A stretch of 64,000 nucleotides of DNA from positions 62,001 to 126,000 of the forward strand of contig NZ_PRDB01000014.1 of the NCBI RefSeq assembly GCF_002925905.1, read 5' to 3'. The DNA comes from Klebsiella michiganensis. GTDB taxonomy: Bacteria > Pseudomonadota > Gammaproteobacteria > Enterobacterales > Enterobacteriaceae. This document shows, piece after piece, positions 10,401 through 19,413 of the stretch. The position numbers were made by a program, and so were the translations under genes. Positions within the stretch are counted from its first letter, which is position 1; every line of letters begins with the position of its first letter. Under the pieces are notes generated by a model. It was not told where the DNA came from. It saw only the letters and a program-made list of their open reading frames with translations, and did no database searches.

Positions 10401-12420
10401 AGGCGAAGGGACGGTGACTTTGCCGATTGGCGACTTTAACGGCGAACTGCGGGTTATGGCCCAGGCGTGGACCGCAGAGGATTTTGGCAGCAGCGAAGGA
10501 AAAACGATCGTGGCGGCGCCGGTTATTGCCGAACTGAATATGCCGCGCTTCCTCGCCAGCGGAGATACCACTCGCCTGGCGCTGGATCTCAGCAATCTGA
10601 CCGATAAGCTGCAGACCCTCAACGTTGCGCTGGCCGCCAGCGGTCTGCTGCAGCTTGAAGGGGGAGAAATACCGCCGGTGCATCTGGCTCCCGGCGCGCG
10701 CAGCACCCTGTTTGTGCCGGTTCGCGCGCAGCAAGGCTTTGGCGATGGTCAGGTGAATGCCACCATCAGCGGCCTGAACCTGCCGGGTGAAACCTTCGCG
10801 CCGATGCAGAAGCAGTGGCAGCTGGGCGTGCGTCCGGCTTTCCCGGCGCAAACCGTGAATTCCGGCGCTGTCCTCCAGCCGGGTGAAAGCTGGCAGGCTC
10901 CGGCGGCGCAAAGCGAGGGCTTCTCGCCGGCCACGTTGCAGGGGCAGCTGGTGTTCAGCGGCAAGCCGCCGCTGAACCTGGCGCGCTATATACGCGACCT
11001 GAAAGCCTATCCTTACGGCTGCCTGGAGCAGACCACCAGCGGGCTGTTCCCGTCGCTCTATACCAACGCCGCCCAGCTTAAAGCCCTGGGGATCGGCGGC
11101 GATAGCGATGAAAAGCGACGCGCGGCGGTGGATATCGGCATTTCTCGTCTGCTGCAGATGCAGCGCGATGATGGCGGTTTCGCCCTGTGGGATAAAGAAG
11201 GGCCGGAGGAGTACTGGTTGAGCGCCTACGCGATGGACTTCCTCGTCCGGGCGGGCGAGCAGGGCTACAGCGTACCAACGAACGCCGTCAATAACGGCAA
11301 CCAGCGCCTGCTGCGTTATTTACAGGAGCCGGGGCTGATGACCGTCCGCTATAGCGATGATGCCCAGGCCAGCCGCTTTGCCGCTCAGGCCTACGCCGCG
11401 CTGGTACTGGCCCGGCAGCAGAAAGCGCCGCTCGGCGCGCTGCGCGAAATCTGGAGCCGTCACGACCAGGCGCGTTCCGGTCTGCCGCTGCTGCAGCTGG
11501 GCGTGGCCCTGAAATTGATGGGCGATGCGCCGCGCGGCGACGAAGCCCTGAAGCTGGCGCTGACGACGCCGCGGCAGGACGCGAACCGCTGGCTCGGCGA
11601 TTACGGCAGCGAGCTGCGCGATGATGCGCTGAAGCTGGCGCTGCTGGAGGAGAACAAACTGCTGCCGGAAGCGCAAAATACGCTGCTCAGCCATCTGGCG
11701 GACGAAGCCTACGGCCAGCGCTGGCTCTCGACGCAGGAGAGTAACGCCCTGTTCCTGGCCGGGCGTACGCTGCAGGATCTCCCCGGCAGCTGGCAGGCGC
11801 AAACCTCCGTGCAGGCCGAACCGCTCTCCGGCGAGAAAGCGCAAACCCGCAACCTGACCGGCGACCAGCTGGCGGCCTTGCAGGTGACCAATACCGGCCA
11901 GCAGCCGCTGTGGCTCCGTCTCGACAGCAGCGGCTATCCGCAGAACGCGCCGCAGCCGGGGGGCAACGTGCTTGGCATTGAACGGCAAATTTTCGATACC
12001 CAGGGCCAGCAGAAATCGCTCTCTTCGCTGCGCAGCGGCGAACTGGTGTTGGTGAAGCTGGAAGTGACGGCTAAGCGTAACGTTCCGGACGCGCTGGTGG
12101 TGGATTTACTCCCGGCGGGGCTGGAGCTGGAAAACCAGAATCTGGCCAACAGCAGCGCCAGCCTGCAGGAGAACGGCGAGGTGGTGCAGAATCTGCTTAA
12201 CCAGATGCAGCAGGCCGATATTCAGCACATTGAGTTTCGCGACGATCGCTTCGTCGCCGCGGTGGCTATCAATGAAGGCCAGCCGGTGACGCTGGTTTAT
12301 CTGGCGCGCGCGGTGACGCCGGGCACCTATCAGGTACCGCAGCCGCAGGTCGAGTCAATGTACGTGCCGCAGTGGCGGGCAACCGGCGCGGCCAGCGGAC
12401 CGCTCACCGTTGTACCCTAA
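7474..12420 (+). CDS. yfhM: Bacterial alpha-2-macroglobulin lipoprotein
   Basis: A 1648-residue protein with a lipoprotein signal: MKPFRLAALSLALL, then LTAC with Cys at about residue 24. It has a long series of beta-sandwich (MG) domains and the thioester motif CLEQ, with Cys at residue 1183, inside the alpha/alpha toroid domain. Family members trap attacking proteases in the periplasm through the reactive thioester, protecting the cell after wall breaches. The preferred start is the ATG at 7474, which follows AGAAGG and opens the signal peptide; the frame itself extends further back. The stop codon is immediately followed by the pbpC start, so defence and wall repair are made from one message. 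E. coli YfhM is almost the same length. Confidence 0.96.
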   Translation: MKPFRLAALSLALLTALSLTACDDSGKPQAVASAPSAAADSAPAKPDSAQLAALAEKSKGKALTLLDASEVQLDGASTLVLTFSIPLQPDQDFSRSVHLVDKKSGKVDGAWELAPNLKELRLRHLEPKRELIVSLDPTLTALNKATLDSSVEKTITTRDIAPSIGFASRGSLLPGKVVAGLPVMALNVDNIDVNFFRIKPESLSAFVSQWEYRNSLSNWESDELLKMADLVYTGRFDLNPARNTREKLLLPLADIKPLQEPGVYIAVMNQAGRYSYSNAATLFTLSDIGVSAHRYHNRLDVFTQSLENGAAQSGIDVQLLNAKGQTLAQAKSDAQGHVTLQTDKEAALLLARKDGQTTLLDLKLPALDLAEFSIAGAPGFSKQLFMFGPRDLYRPGETVILNALLRDSDGKPLPEQPVKLEVVQPDGQVIRSTVSKPVNGLYQLTYPLDSGAATGMWHIRASTGDNQPREWDFHVEDFMPERMALNLTAQNAPVSPAADVSFAVSGAYLYGAPASGNSLQGKLFLRPLRDAVPALPGFQFGDIAEENLSRSLDEVQTTLDDRGHAEVTAASQWQESRSPLQVILQASLLESGGRPVTRTVRQPIWPAETLPGIRPEFALKEVYDYRTDSTIKQPVVDENGTAAFEIVYADAKGEKKAVSGLQVRLIRERRDYYWNWSESEGWQSQFDQKDLQEGEESLDISAGQTAKVSFPVEWGSYRLEVKGPDDAVSSVRFWAGYSWQDNSDGQGAARPDRVTMKLDKPAYKPGDTIKLHIAAPAAGKGYALVESSEGPLWWQEIDVPAEGMELSIPVDKAWNRHDLYLSTLVIRPGDKSQSATPKRAVGLLHLPLGDENRRLNLTLEAPDKMRPNQPLKVNVKASVKEGETPKQVNVLLSAVDSGVLNITDYATPDPWNAFFGQKRYGADIYDIYGQVIEGQGRLASLRFGGDGDELKRGGKPPVNHVTIIAQQAQPVVLDEKGEGTVTLPIGDFNGELRVMAQAWTAEDFGSSEGKTIVAAPVIAELNMPRFLASGDTTRLALDLSNLTDKLQTLNVALAASGLLQLEGGEIPPVHLAPGARSTLFVPVRAQQGFGDGQVNATISGLNLPGETFAPMQKQWQLGVRPAFPAQTVNSGAVLQPGESWQAPAAQSEGFSPATLQGQLVFSGKPPLNLARYIRDLKAYPYGCLEQTTSGLFPSLYTNAAQLKALGIGGDSDEKRRAAVDIGISRLLQMQRDDGGFALWDKEGPEEYWLSAYAMDFLVRAGEQGYSVPTNAVNNGNQRLLRYLQEPGLMTVRYSDDAQASRFAAQAYAALVLARQQKAPLGALREIWSRHDQARSGLPLLQLGVALKLMGDAPRGDEALKLALTTPRQDANRWLGDYGSELRDDALKLALLEENKLLPEAQNTLLSHLADEAYGQRWLSTQESNALFLAGRTLQDLPGSWQAQTSVQAEPLSGEKAQTRNLTGDQLAALQVTNTGQQPLWLRLDSSGYPQNAPQPGGNVLGIERQIFDTQGQQKSLSSLRSGELVLVKLEVTAKRNVPDALVVDLLPAGLELENQNLANSSASLQENGEVVQNLLNQMQQADIQHIEFRDDRFVAAVAINEGQPVTLVYLARAVTPGTYQVPQPQVESMYVPQWRATGAASGPLTVVP

Positions 12421-14745
12421 ATGCGGGCACTGAAGCGCATTAAACGCCGCTGGCGCTGGCTGGCGGCGTTTATTTTTTTGCTGTGGCTGCTGCTGCTGGC
12501 CGCCGATCGCCTGTGGCCGCTGCCGCTGCGCGAGGTGACGCCTGCCCGAGTGGTGGTGGCGGAAGACGGGACGCCGCTGTGGCGTTTCGCCGACGCGCAG
12601 GGCGTCTGGCGCTATCCGGTGACCCTGGCTGACGTTTCGCCGCGCTATTTACAGGCGCTGATCCAGTATGAAGATCGCTGGTTCTGGGATCACCCCGGCG
12701 TTAATCCGTTCTCGATCGTTCGCGCTGCCTGGCAGGATCTCACTTCCGGGCGGGTGATCTCCGGGGGCAGCACCCTGACCATGCAGGTGGCGCGCCTGCT
12801 CGATCCGCATCCCCGAACCTTCGGCGGCAAGCTGCGTCAGCTATGGCGCGCGCTGCAGCTGGAGTGGCATCTGTCAAAAAGCGAGATCCTCACGCTCTAC
12901 CTCAACCGGGCGCCGTTCGGCGGTACGCTGCAGGGGATCGGCGCAGCCAGCTGGGCCTATCTCGGTAAACCGCCCGCGCAGCTTAGCTATGGCGAAGCGG
13001 CGCTGCTGGCGGTACTGCCGCAGGCGCCGAGCAGGCTGCGTCCGGATCGCTGGCCGGAGCGAGCGCAGGCGGCGCGCGATAAAGTGCTGCTGCGGATGGA
13101 AAATCAGGGCGTGTGGCCGGCGCAGCCGGTACGAGAAGCTATCGAAGAGCCCGTCTGGCTCTTTCCGCGGCAGATGCCGCAGCTGGCGCCGCTTTTTGCC
13201 CGCCGCGCGCTGGCGAGCAGCCGCGCAGAGAAGGTGGTAACGACGCTGGATGCCGGACTGCAGCGGCAGCTGGAAGACCTGGCGCTGAACTGGAAATCGC
13301 GCCTGCCGCCGCGCAGCTCTTTAGCGATGATTGTAGTTGACCATACCAATATGAAGGTGCGCGGTTGGGTAGGGTCGGTGGATATCAACGATGATAGCCG
13401 CTTTGGTCATATTGATATGGTCTCGGCGATCCGCTCCCCGGGCTCGGTTCTGAAACCGTTTGTTTATGGTATGGCGCTGGATGAGGGGCTGATCCATCCG
13501 GCTTCGTTGTTACAGGATGTGCCGCGACGGTTTAGCGACTACCGGCCGGGGAATTTTGACAGCGGTTTTCACGGGCCGGTGAGCGCCAGCGACGCGCTGG
13601 TTCGCTCGCTGAACCTTCCGGCAGTGCAGGTGCTGGAGGCCTACGGGCCGAAGCGTTTTGCCGCCAGGCTACGCAATGCCGGATTGCCGCTGATGCTGCC
13701 CGCCGGCGCGGAGCCGAATCTGTCGCTGATCCTCGGCGGAGGCGGCGCGCGTCTGGCGGATATCGTGGCGGCGTACAGCGCGTTTGCCCGCCATGGTAAG
13801 GCGGGACAATTGCGCATCACGCCAGACTCACCGCTGGTTGAGAGGCCGCTGCTGTCGCCGGGCGCCGCGTGGATCGTGCGGCGCATACTGGCCGGCGAAG
13901 CGCAGCCGGTGCCCGATGCGTCGCTGGTGCAGGTGGTGCCGCTGGCGTGGAAAACCGGAACCAGCTACGGCTACCGCGATGCCTGGGCGATCGGCGTGAA
14001 CGCCCGCTATCTGATAGGTATCTGGACCGGGCGACCCGACGGCACGCCGGTCGTCGGGCAGTTTGGCTTCGCCAGCGCGGTGCCGCTGCTGAACCAGGTG
14101 AATAATATGCTGCTGGCGCGCCCGGCGATGAGCCGCGGCGGATTGCCTGCCGACCCTCGCCCGTCGTCGGTCAGCGCCGGGACGGTTTGCTGGCCCGGCG
14201 GGCAGAATTTACCCGCGGGCGACGCGAACTGCCGCCGACGGCTGGCCACCTGGCTGCTCGATGAGAGCCAGCCGCCGACCCTGCTGCTGCCCGGCCAGGA
14301 AGGTATCCGCGGGATTCGCTTCCCGGTGTGGCTGAATGAGAAAGGGCTGCGGGTGGCGGCAGATTGCCCCGGCGCGGTAGAGAAAAGCCTCGACGTCTGG
14401 CCGCTGCCGCTTGAACCCTGGCTACCCGCAGGCGAACGGCGTCGCGTCAGGCTGCCTGCGGTTTCGGCGGCGTGTCCGCCGGTGCAAACCGCGGATGCCG
14501 CTCCGCTGGTGCTCTCCGGTCTTCGTGAAGGCGCGGTGGTTAAACGGCTGCCCGGCGAGCAAAAGGTGATGCTGCCGCTGCAAACGACCGGCGGGGAGGG
14601 GCGCCGCTGGTGGTTTCTTAACGGTGAGCCTCTGCAGGCGGAAGGCGCCGGCGCGACCCTTAACATCGATCGCCCTGACCGTTATCAGCTGGTAGTGATG
14701 GACGAGGCGGGGCAAATTGTTGCCGCGAACTTCACCGTGCAATAA
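12421..14745 (+). CDS. pbpC: Penicillin-binding protein 1C
   Basis: A 774-residue class A penicillin-binding protein. One N-terminal membrane segment (LAAFIFLLWLLLLAADRL) precedes the GT51 glycosyltransferase domain (EDRWFWDHPGVNP, GGSTLTMQVARLL, LTLYLNRAPFGG). The transpeptidase domain carries SVLK at residue 342, SLN near residue 400 and KTGTS at residue 511. A C-terminal domain of about 90 residues (EGAVVKRLPGEQ onward) is the extension typical of PBP1C. It polymerises and crosslinks peptidoglycan. Its ATG directly abuts the yfhM stop, giving strict co-translation with the alpha-2-macroglobulin. Confidence 0.96.
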   Translation: MRALKRIKRRWRWLAAFIFLLWLLLLAADRLWPLPLREVTPARVVVAEDGTPLWRFADAQGVWRYPVTLADVSPRYLQALIQYEDRWFWDHPGVNPFSIVRAAWQDLTSGRVISGGSTLTMQVARLLDPHPRTFGGKLRQLWRALQLEWHLSKSEILTLYLNRAPFGGTLQGIGAASWAYLGKPPAQLSYGEAALLAVLPQAPSRLRPDRWPERAQAARDKVLLRMENQGVWPAQPVREAIEEPVWLFPRQMPQLAPLFARRALASSRAEKVVTTLDAGLQRQLEDLALNWKSRLPPRSSLAMIVVDHTNMKVRGWVGSVDINDDSRFGHIDMVSAIRSPGSVLKPFVYGMALDEGLIHPASLLQDVPRRFSDYRPGNFDSGFHGPVSASDALVRSLNLPAVQVLEAYGPKRFAARLRNAGLPLMLPAGAEPNLSLILGGGGARLADIVAAYSAFARHGKAGQLRITPDSPLVERPLLSPGAAWIVRRILAGEAQPVPDASLVQVVPLAWKTGTSYGYRDAWAIGVNARYLIGIWTGRPDGTPVVGQFGFASAVPLLNQVNNMLLARPAMSRGGLPADPRPSSVSAGTVCWPGGQNLPAGDANCRRRLATWLLDESQPPTLLLPGQEGIRGIRFPVWLNEKGLRVAADCPGAVEKSLDVWPLPLEPWLPAGERRRVRLPAVSAACPPVQTADAAPLVLSGLREGAVVKRLPGEQKVMLPLQTTGGEGRRWWFLNGEPLQAEGAGATLNIDRPDRYQLVVMDEAGQIVAANFTVQ

Positions 14746-14915
14746 ACGTAACGTGCCTTAATTGGCGGGATTTGTTGTTTAAGGTCGCTTTTTTTTAAAA
14801 AAATGTTACCTAAACACATAGGCAATCGCCTTAGATGATGATTATAATTCGCGCCGTATTTATCGGTCTCATCTGCTCATCTGCAAAACAGAACAACATA
14901 TATAAAGAGGTTATC

Positions 14916-15347
14916 ATGGCTATTGAACGTACTTTTTCCATCATCAAACCAAACGCGGTGGCAAAAAACGTTATTGGCGGCATCTTTTCTCGCTTTGAAG
15001 CTGCAGGGTTCAAAATTGTTGGCACCAAAATGCTGCATCTGACCGTTGAGCAGGCTCGCGGCTTCTATGCTGAGCACGAAGGTCGCCCGTTCTTTGACGG
15101 TCTGGTTGAATTCATGACTTCCGGCCCGATCGTGGTTTCCGTGCTGGAAGGCGAAAATGCGGTTCAGCGTCATCGCGACCTGCTGGGCGCAACCAACCCG
15201 GCGAACGCGCTGGCGGGTACCCTGCGCGCAGACTACGCTGACAGCTTCACCGAGAACGGCACCCACGGTTCCGATTCCGTTGAATCCGCTGCGCGCGAGA
15301 TCGCGTTTTTCTTTGCTGAAGGCGAGGTTTGCCCGCGCACCCGCTAA
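14916..15347 (+). CDS. ndk: Nucleoside diphosphate kinase
   Basis: This 143-residue protein begins [15 protein letters not shown] and contains NGTHGSDS with the phosphoacceptor His at residue 117. It transfers the gamma phosphate between nucleoside triphosphates and diphosphates by a ping-pong mechanism. The start is the ATG at 14916, preceded by AAAGAGG; the frame is open further upstream but the extra codons do not belong to the family. It stands alone, about 170 bases after pbpC, in a stretch with T-rich and A-rich runs that could hold its promoter. Confidence 0.96.
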   Translation: MAIERTFSIIKPNAVAKNVIGGIFSRFEAAGFKIVGTKMLHLTVEQARGFYAEHEGRPFFDGLVEFMTSGPIVVSVLEGENAVQRHRDLLGATNPANALAGTLRADYADSFTENGTHGSDSVESAAREIAFFFAEGEVCPRTR

Positions 15348-15375
15348 TCTCCCGCGTCTTTCACGCCACCGCTTT

Positions 15376-15600
15376 GTTGGCTTCATTCGCGCACCCCGGT
15401 CACAGTTATCTATGCTCCCGGGATTTGCGAATTCGCCGCCTCGCCGTGACGTAAAATATTTTGGAGATACCCATCCTCGTCGTCTTTTCGACTATCGCGG
15501 TGTTGGCTGCGCGCGTTCACCCCGGTTGCTTATCTGTGCTCCCGGGGCTTCGCTTGCTTACCGCCTTGCGACAATCGAAAATCCTTAGAGGATCTGCCAG
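15376..15600 (+). repeat. Two degenerate copies of an intergenic repeat between ndk and rlmN
   Basis: Two related units of about 90 bases lie in tandem: 15376-15468 and 15502-15594. Both start TTGGCT, have a CCCGG...CCGGG hairpin around a TTATCT core, continue as GCCGCCT/ACCGCCTTG, and end in an A/T-rich stretch plus GGAGATA or TTAGAGGA. The layout resembles a dispersed intergenic sequence found in enterobacterial genomes. It explains most of the 410-base gap. A protein-like reading of either unit has no family features. Confidence 0.55.
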
Positions 15601-15671
15601 GCAGTTACAGATTTTTTCATCATTGCTGCGTGCAAACGTGGTATTGATGGACCAGAATTTGTAGAATACAG

Positions 15672-15711
15672 CGCCCCGGATGAGCAGTCGCTCCCGGGGC
15701 GTTTCTTTTTT
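15672..15711 (+). terminator. Intrinsic terminator upstream of rlmN
   Basis: An 8-bp GC stem CGCCCCGG / CCGGGGCG (15672-15679 and 15694-15701) is followed by TTTCTTTTTT. It lies about 325 bases after ndk and 48 bases before rlmN, so it ends transcripts from the ndk side, or a short RNA made within the gap. Confidence 0.75.
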
Positions 15712-15758
15712 CAACCCTCCAGGGGCCATAACGTGTAATAACGAGGCCGGAATCAATT

Positions 15759-16925
15759 ATGTCTGAACAAATAGTCACACCTGATAGCGCCGCTCTGACG
15801 GTGCCGAACAAAGATGCCAAAATCAACCTGCTGGATTTGAATCGTCAGCAGCTGCGCGAGTTTTTCAAAAACATGGGCGAAAAGCCTTTCCGCGCCGATC
15901 AGGTGATGAAATGGATGTATCACTACTGCTGCGATAACTTTGATGAGATGACCGATATCAACAAAGTTCTGCGCGGCAAATTAAAGGAAGTCGCGGAGAT
16001 TCGCGCCCCGGAAGTCGTTGAAGAGCAGCGCTCCAGCGACGGTACCATTAAGTGGGCGATTGCCGTTGGCGATCAGCGCGTCGAAACCGTGTATATCCCG
16101 GAAGACGATCGCGCCACCCTGTGCGTTTCTTCCCAGGTGGGCTGCGCGCTGGAGTGTAAATTCTGCTCTACGGCCCAGCAGGGCTTTAACCGCAACCTGC
16201 GGGTTTCGGAAATTATCGGCCAGGTCTGGCGCGCGGCGAAAATCGTCGGCGCGGTGAAGACCACCGGCGTACGTCCGATTACCAACGTGGTGATGATGGG
16301 GATGGGCGAGCCGCTGCTGAACCTGACTAACGTGGTGCCGGCCATGGAGATCATGCTCGACGACTTCGGCTTTGGTCTCTCTAAACGTCGCGTCACGCTC
16401 TCCACTTCCGGCGTGGTGCCGGCGCTCGATAAGCTTGGCGATATGATTGACGTCGCGCTGGCCATCTCTCTGCACGCGCCGAACGATACCATTCGTGATG
16501 AAATCGTGCCGATCAACAAGAAATACAATATTGAGACCTTCCTGAACTCGGTGCGTGGCTATATTTCGAAGTCCAACGCCAACCAGGGACGCGTCACTAT
16601 CGAATACGTCATGCTGGATCACGTCAACGACGGCACCGAGCATGCGCACGAGCTGGCCGCGCTGCTGAAAGATACGCCGTGCAAGATCAACCTGATCCCA
16701 TGGAACCCCTTCCCGGGCGCGCCGTATGGCCGTAGCTCCAACAGCCGTATCGACCGTTTCTCCAAGGTGTTAATGGAGTATGGTTTCACCACGATCGTGC
16801 GTAAAACCCGCGGCGACGATATTGATGCCGCCTGCGGTCAGCTGGCCGGCGACGTTATCGACCGTACCAAGCGTACGCTGCGTAAACGTATGCAGGGCGA
16901 AGCCATCGACGTGAAGGCGGTCTGA
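15759..16925 (+). CDS. rlmN: Dual-specificity rRNA/tRNA adenine-C2 methyltransferase RlmN
   Basis: A 388-residue radical SAM enzyme. The cluster motif CALECKFC places cysteines at residues 129, 133 and 136. GMGEPLLN is the SAM-binding stretch, and the C-terminal DAACGQL segment holds the catalytic cysteine. RlmN methylates C2 of A2503 in 23S rRNA and A37 in some tRNAs. The ATG at 15759 has only a weak upstream purine run. The conserved series rlmN-rodZ-ispG-hisS-yfgM-bamB-der follows in the same direction. Confidence 0.96.
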   Translation: MSEQIVTPDSAALTVPNKDAKINLLDLNRQQLREFFKNMGEKPFRADQVMKWMYHYCCDNFDEMTDINKVLRGKLKEVAEIRAPEVVEEQRSSDGTIKWAIAVGDQRVETVYIPEDDRATLCVSSQVGCALECKFCSTAQQGFNRNLRVSEIIGQVWRAAKIVGAVKTTGVRPITNVVMMGMGEPLLNLTNVVPAMEIMLDDFGFGLSKRRVTLSTSGVVPALDKLGDMIDVALAISLHAPNDTIRDEIVPINKKYNIETFLNSVRGYISKSNANQGRVTIEYVMLDHVNDGTEHAHELAALLKDTPCKINLIPWNPFPGAPYGRSSNSRIDRFSKVLMEYGFTTIVRKTRGDDIDAACGQLAGDVIDRTKRTLRKRMQGEAIDVKAV

Positions 16926-17202
16926 TAATCAATGATGCAGCGCACAGCCCTGGCGGTGCGCTGCATATTTATGTGGAATCGCCGGGCGAAATACGCTGTT
17001 GTGGTTAATAATTACGGTGCGTTTTTGTCGACTTTGAGGCAGTATGTAGCGGTACAACAACCGCTTAGCATTCAATATTGATAAGTCTCTGTGATACCAG
17101 GTCATACGGACTTATACTGTTTGTCTGACGTTGAGCAGATGTCTCGCGGCGCGGGGTCACCGGCGCTGAATTTTAAATTTCACGTACCAGTAGTTGTAGC
17201 GA

Positions 17203-18174
17203 ATGAATACTGAAGCCACTCAAGACCATCAAGAAGCAAACACCACGGGCGCGCGTCTGCGTAATGCCCGCGAACAACTCGGGCTCAGCCAGCAGGCGGT
17301 GGCTGAACGCTTATGCCTGAAGGTTTCCACGGTTCGTGATATTGAAGACGATAAGGCACCCGCCGATCTTGCTTCAACCTTCCTGCGCGGCTATATCCGC
17401 TCTTATGCCCGCCTTGTGCACATTCCTGAAGAAGAGCTGCTGCCGATGATGGCCAAGCAGGCTCCGATCCGGGCGGCGAAAGTTGCCCCCATGCAGAGCT
17501 TCTCGCTGGGTAAACGCCGTAAAAAGCGCGACGGCTGGCTAATGAGCTTTACCTGGCTGGTGCTGTTCGTGGTGATTGGCCTCAGCGGCGCCTGGTGGTG
17601 GCAGGACCACAAAGCGCAGCAGGACGAGATCTCCACGATGGCCGATCAATCCTCCGCCGAACTGAATGCGGGCGATAGCAACAGCCAAAGCATCCCTCTG
17701 GATAATCAATCGGCGAATTCTGCACCGGATACCGCCGCCAACAGCGCGCCTGTAGAAACGTCTCCGGCGCCAGCGGCGTCGACTCCGGCCCCGGCTCCGG
17801 CCGAGAATAACGCCGTTGTCGCGCCTTCTCAGGCCAACGTCGATACGGCGGCAGCGCCGGCAACTTCGCCGTTACCGACCGACCAGGCAAACGTGACCGC
17901 TGCGGCGGCCTCCGCCCAGGATCTGGTGCTGAATTTTACCGCCGACTGCTGGCTGGAAGTGAGCGATGCGACCGGTAAAAAGCTGTTCAGCGGTTTACAG
18001 CGTAAAGGCGGTAACCTCAATCTGAGCGGCCAGGCGCCTTATAAGCTGAAAATCGGTGCCCCGGCGGCGGTACAGATACAGTATCTGGGTAAACCAGTCG
18101 ATTTGAGTCGTTTTATCAGAACTAACCAGGTTGCACGTCTGACCCTCAATGCCGAACAATCACCGGCGCAGTAA
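17203..18174 (+). CDS. rodZ: Cell-shape protein RodZ
   Basis: A 323-residue protein with an N-terminal HTH domain (residues about 15-80, [20 protein letters not shown]), a basic juxtamembrane stretch (KRRKKRDG), one membrane segment ([19 protein letters not shown]), a Pro/Ala/Ser-rich periplasmic linker (about residues 150-235) and a C-terminal periplasmic domain ([19 protein letters not shown] onward). RodZ links MreB filaments to the rod complex and is needed for rod shape. Order and length match the E. coli gene. It is followed 26 bases later by ispG. About 280 bases separate it from rlmN, enough for its own promoter. Confidence 0.95.
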   Translation: MNTEATQDHQEANTTGARLRNAREQLGLSQQAVAERLCLKVSTVRDIEDDKAPADLASTFLRGYIRSYARLVHIPEEELLPMMAKQAPIRAAKVAPMQSFSLGKRRKKRDGWLMSFTWLVLFVVIGLSGAWWWQDHKAQQDEISTMADQSSAELNAGDSNSQSIPLDNQSANSAPDTAANSAPVETSPAPAASTPAPAPAENNAVVAPSQANVDTAAAPATSPLPTDQANVTAAAASAQDLVLNFTADCWLEVSDATGKKLFSGLQRKGGNLNLSGQAPYKLKIGAPAAVQIQYLGKPVDLSRFIRTNQVARLTLNAEQSPAQ

Positions 18175-18200
18175 CAGACGGGTAACGCGGGAGATTTTTC

Positions 18201-19322
18201 ATGCATAACCAGGCTCCGATTCAACGTAGAAAATCAAAGCGAATTTACGTTGGGAATGTGCCGATTGGCGATGGCGCTCCCATCGCCGTACAGTCGATGA
18301 CAAACACGCGCACCACCGATGTGGCGGCGACGGTAAATCAAATTAAAGCCCTTGAGCGCGTTGGCGCGGATATCGTGCGCGTTTCGGTACCAACGATGGA
18401 TGCGGCGGAAGCGTTCAAGCTTATCAAACAGCAGGTTAGCGTACCGCTGGTTGCCGATATCCACTTCGATTACCGCATTGCCCTGAAGGTAGCGGAATAC
18501 GGCGTTGATTGCCTGCGCATTAACCCGGGCAATATCGGCAACGAAGAGCGTATCCGCATGGTGGTGGACTGCGCTCGCGATAAAAACATCCCTATCCGTA
18601 TCGGGGTGAATGCCGGTTCTCTGGAAAAAGATCTCCAGGAAAAATACGGTGAACCCACCCCGCAGGCGCTGCTGGAATCGGCAATGCGCCATGTCGATCA
18701 CCTCGATCGTCTTAACTTCGATCAGTTTAAAGTCAGCGTGAAAGCTTCCGATGTGTTCCTGGCGGTTGAATCCTACCGCCTGCTGGCGAAACAGATCGAT
18801 CAGCCTCTGCACCTCGGGATCACCGAAGCGGGCGGGGCGCGCAGCGGCGCGGTGAAGTCCGCGATCGGCCTCGGCCTGCTGCTGTCTGAAGGGATCGGCG
18901 ATACGCTGCGCGTCTCCCTGGCGGCGGATCCGGTTGAAGAGATCAAAGTGGGCTTCGATATTCTCAAGTCGCTGCGCATTCGCTCTCGCGGGATCAACTT
19001 CATTGCCTGCCCGACATGTTCACGTCAGGAGTTTGACGTTATCGGTACCGTTAACGCGCTGGAGCAGCGGCTGGAAGATATCATTACGCCGATGGATATT
19101 TCGATCATTGGCTGCGTGGTAAACGGTCCCGGCGAGGCGCTGGTTTCCACCCTCGGCGTGACCGGCGGCAACAAGAAAAGCGGCCTGTACGAAGACGGCG
19201 TACGTAAAGACAGACTGGATAACGACGATATGATCGATCAGCTGGAAGCGCGTATTCGCGCTAAAGCATCGATGCTTGATGAGGCGCGTCGCATCGATAT
19301 TCAGCAGGTTGAAGCGAAATAA
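18201..19322 (+). CDS. ispG: 4-hydroxy-3-methylbut-2-enyl diphosphate synthase IspG
   Basis: A 373-residue protein with the N-terminal TIM-barrel start [20 protein letters not shown] and the [4Fe-4S] cysteines at residues 270 and 273 (CPTC) and 305 (GCVVNGPGE). It converts MEcPP to HMBPP, the penultimate step of the MEP isoprenoid pathway, using reduced flavodoxin. It lies 26 bases after rodZ and is probably co-transcribed with it. It is followed by two hairpins before hisS. Sequence and length are ordinary for the family. Confidence 0.97.
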   Translation: MHNQAPIQRRKSKRIYVGNVPIGDGAPIAVQSMTNTRTTDVAATVNQIKALERVGADIVRVSVPTMDAAEAFKLIKQQVSVPLVADIHFDYRIALKVAEYGVDCLRINPGNIGNEERIRMVVDCARDKNIPIRIGVNAGSLEKDLQEKYGEPTPQALLESAMRHVDHLDRLNFDQFKVSVKASDVFLAVESYRLLAKQIDQPLHLGITEAGGARSGAVKSAIGLGLLLSEGIGDTLRVSLAADPVEEIKVGFDILKSLRIRSRGINFIACPTCSRQEFDVIGTVNALEQRLEDIITPMDISIIGCVVNGPGEALVSTLGVTGGNKKSGLYEDGVRKDRLDNDDMIDQLEARIRAKASMLDEARRIDIQQVEAK

Positions 19323-19328
19323 CGTGTT

Positions 19329-19392
19329 GGGAAGCGATACGCTTCCCGTGTATGATTGAACCTGCGGGCGCGAGGCGCCGGGGTTCATTTTT
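19329..19392 (+). terminator. Two hairpins between ispG and hisS; the second resembles a terminator
   Basis: Just after ispG is a perfect 8-bp hairpin, GGGAAGCG-ATA-CGCTTCCC (19329-19347), without a T-run. Ten bases later a second, longer stem TGAACC...GGTTCA (19357-19362 with 19382-19387) encloses GGCGC-GAG-GCGCC and is followed by TTTTT, the form of an intrinsic terminator or attenuator. TATATA-rich sequence and the hisS ribosome site follow. Confidence 0.6.
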
Positions 19393-19413
19393 GTATATAT
19401 AAAGAGAATAAAC

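Noticed and set aside
15376..15600. Short protein-coding genes between ndk and rlmN
   Set aside because: The open frames coincide with a structured dispersed repeat, differ between the two copies and lack ribosome sites.
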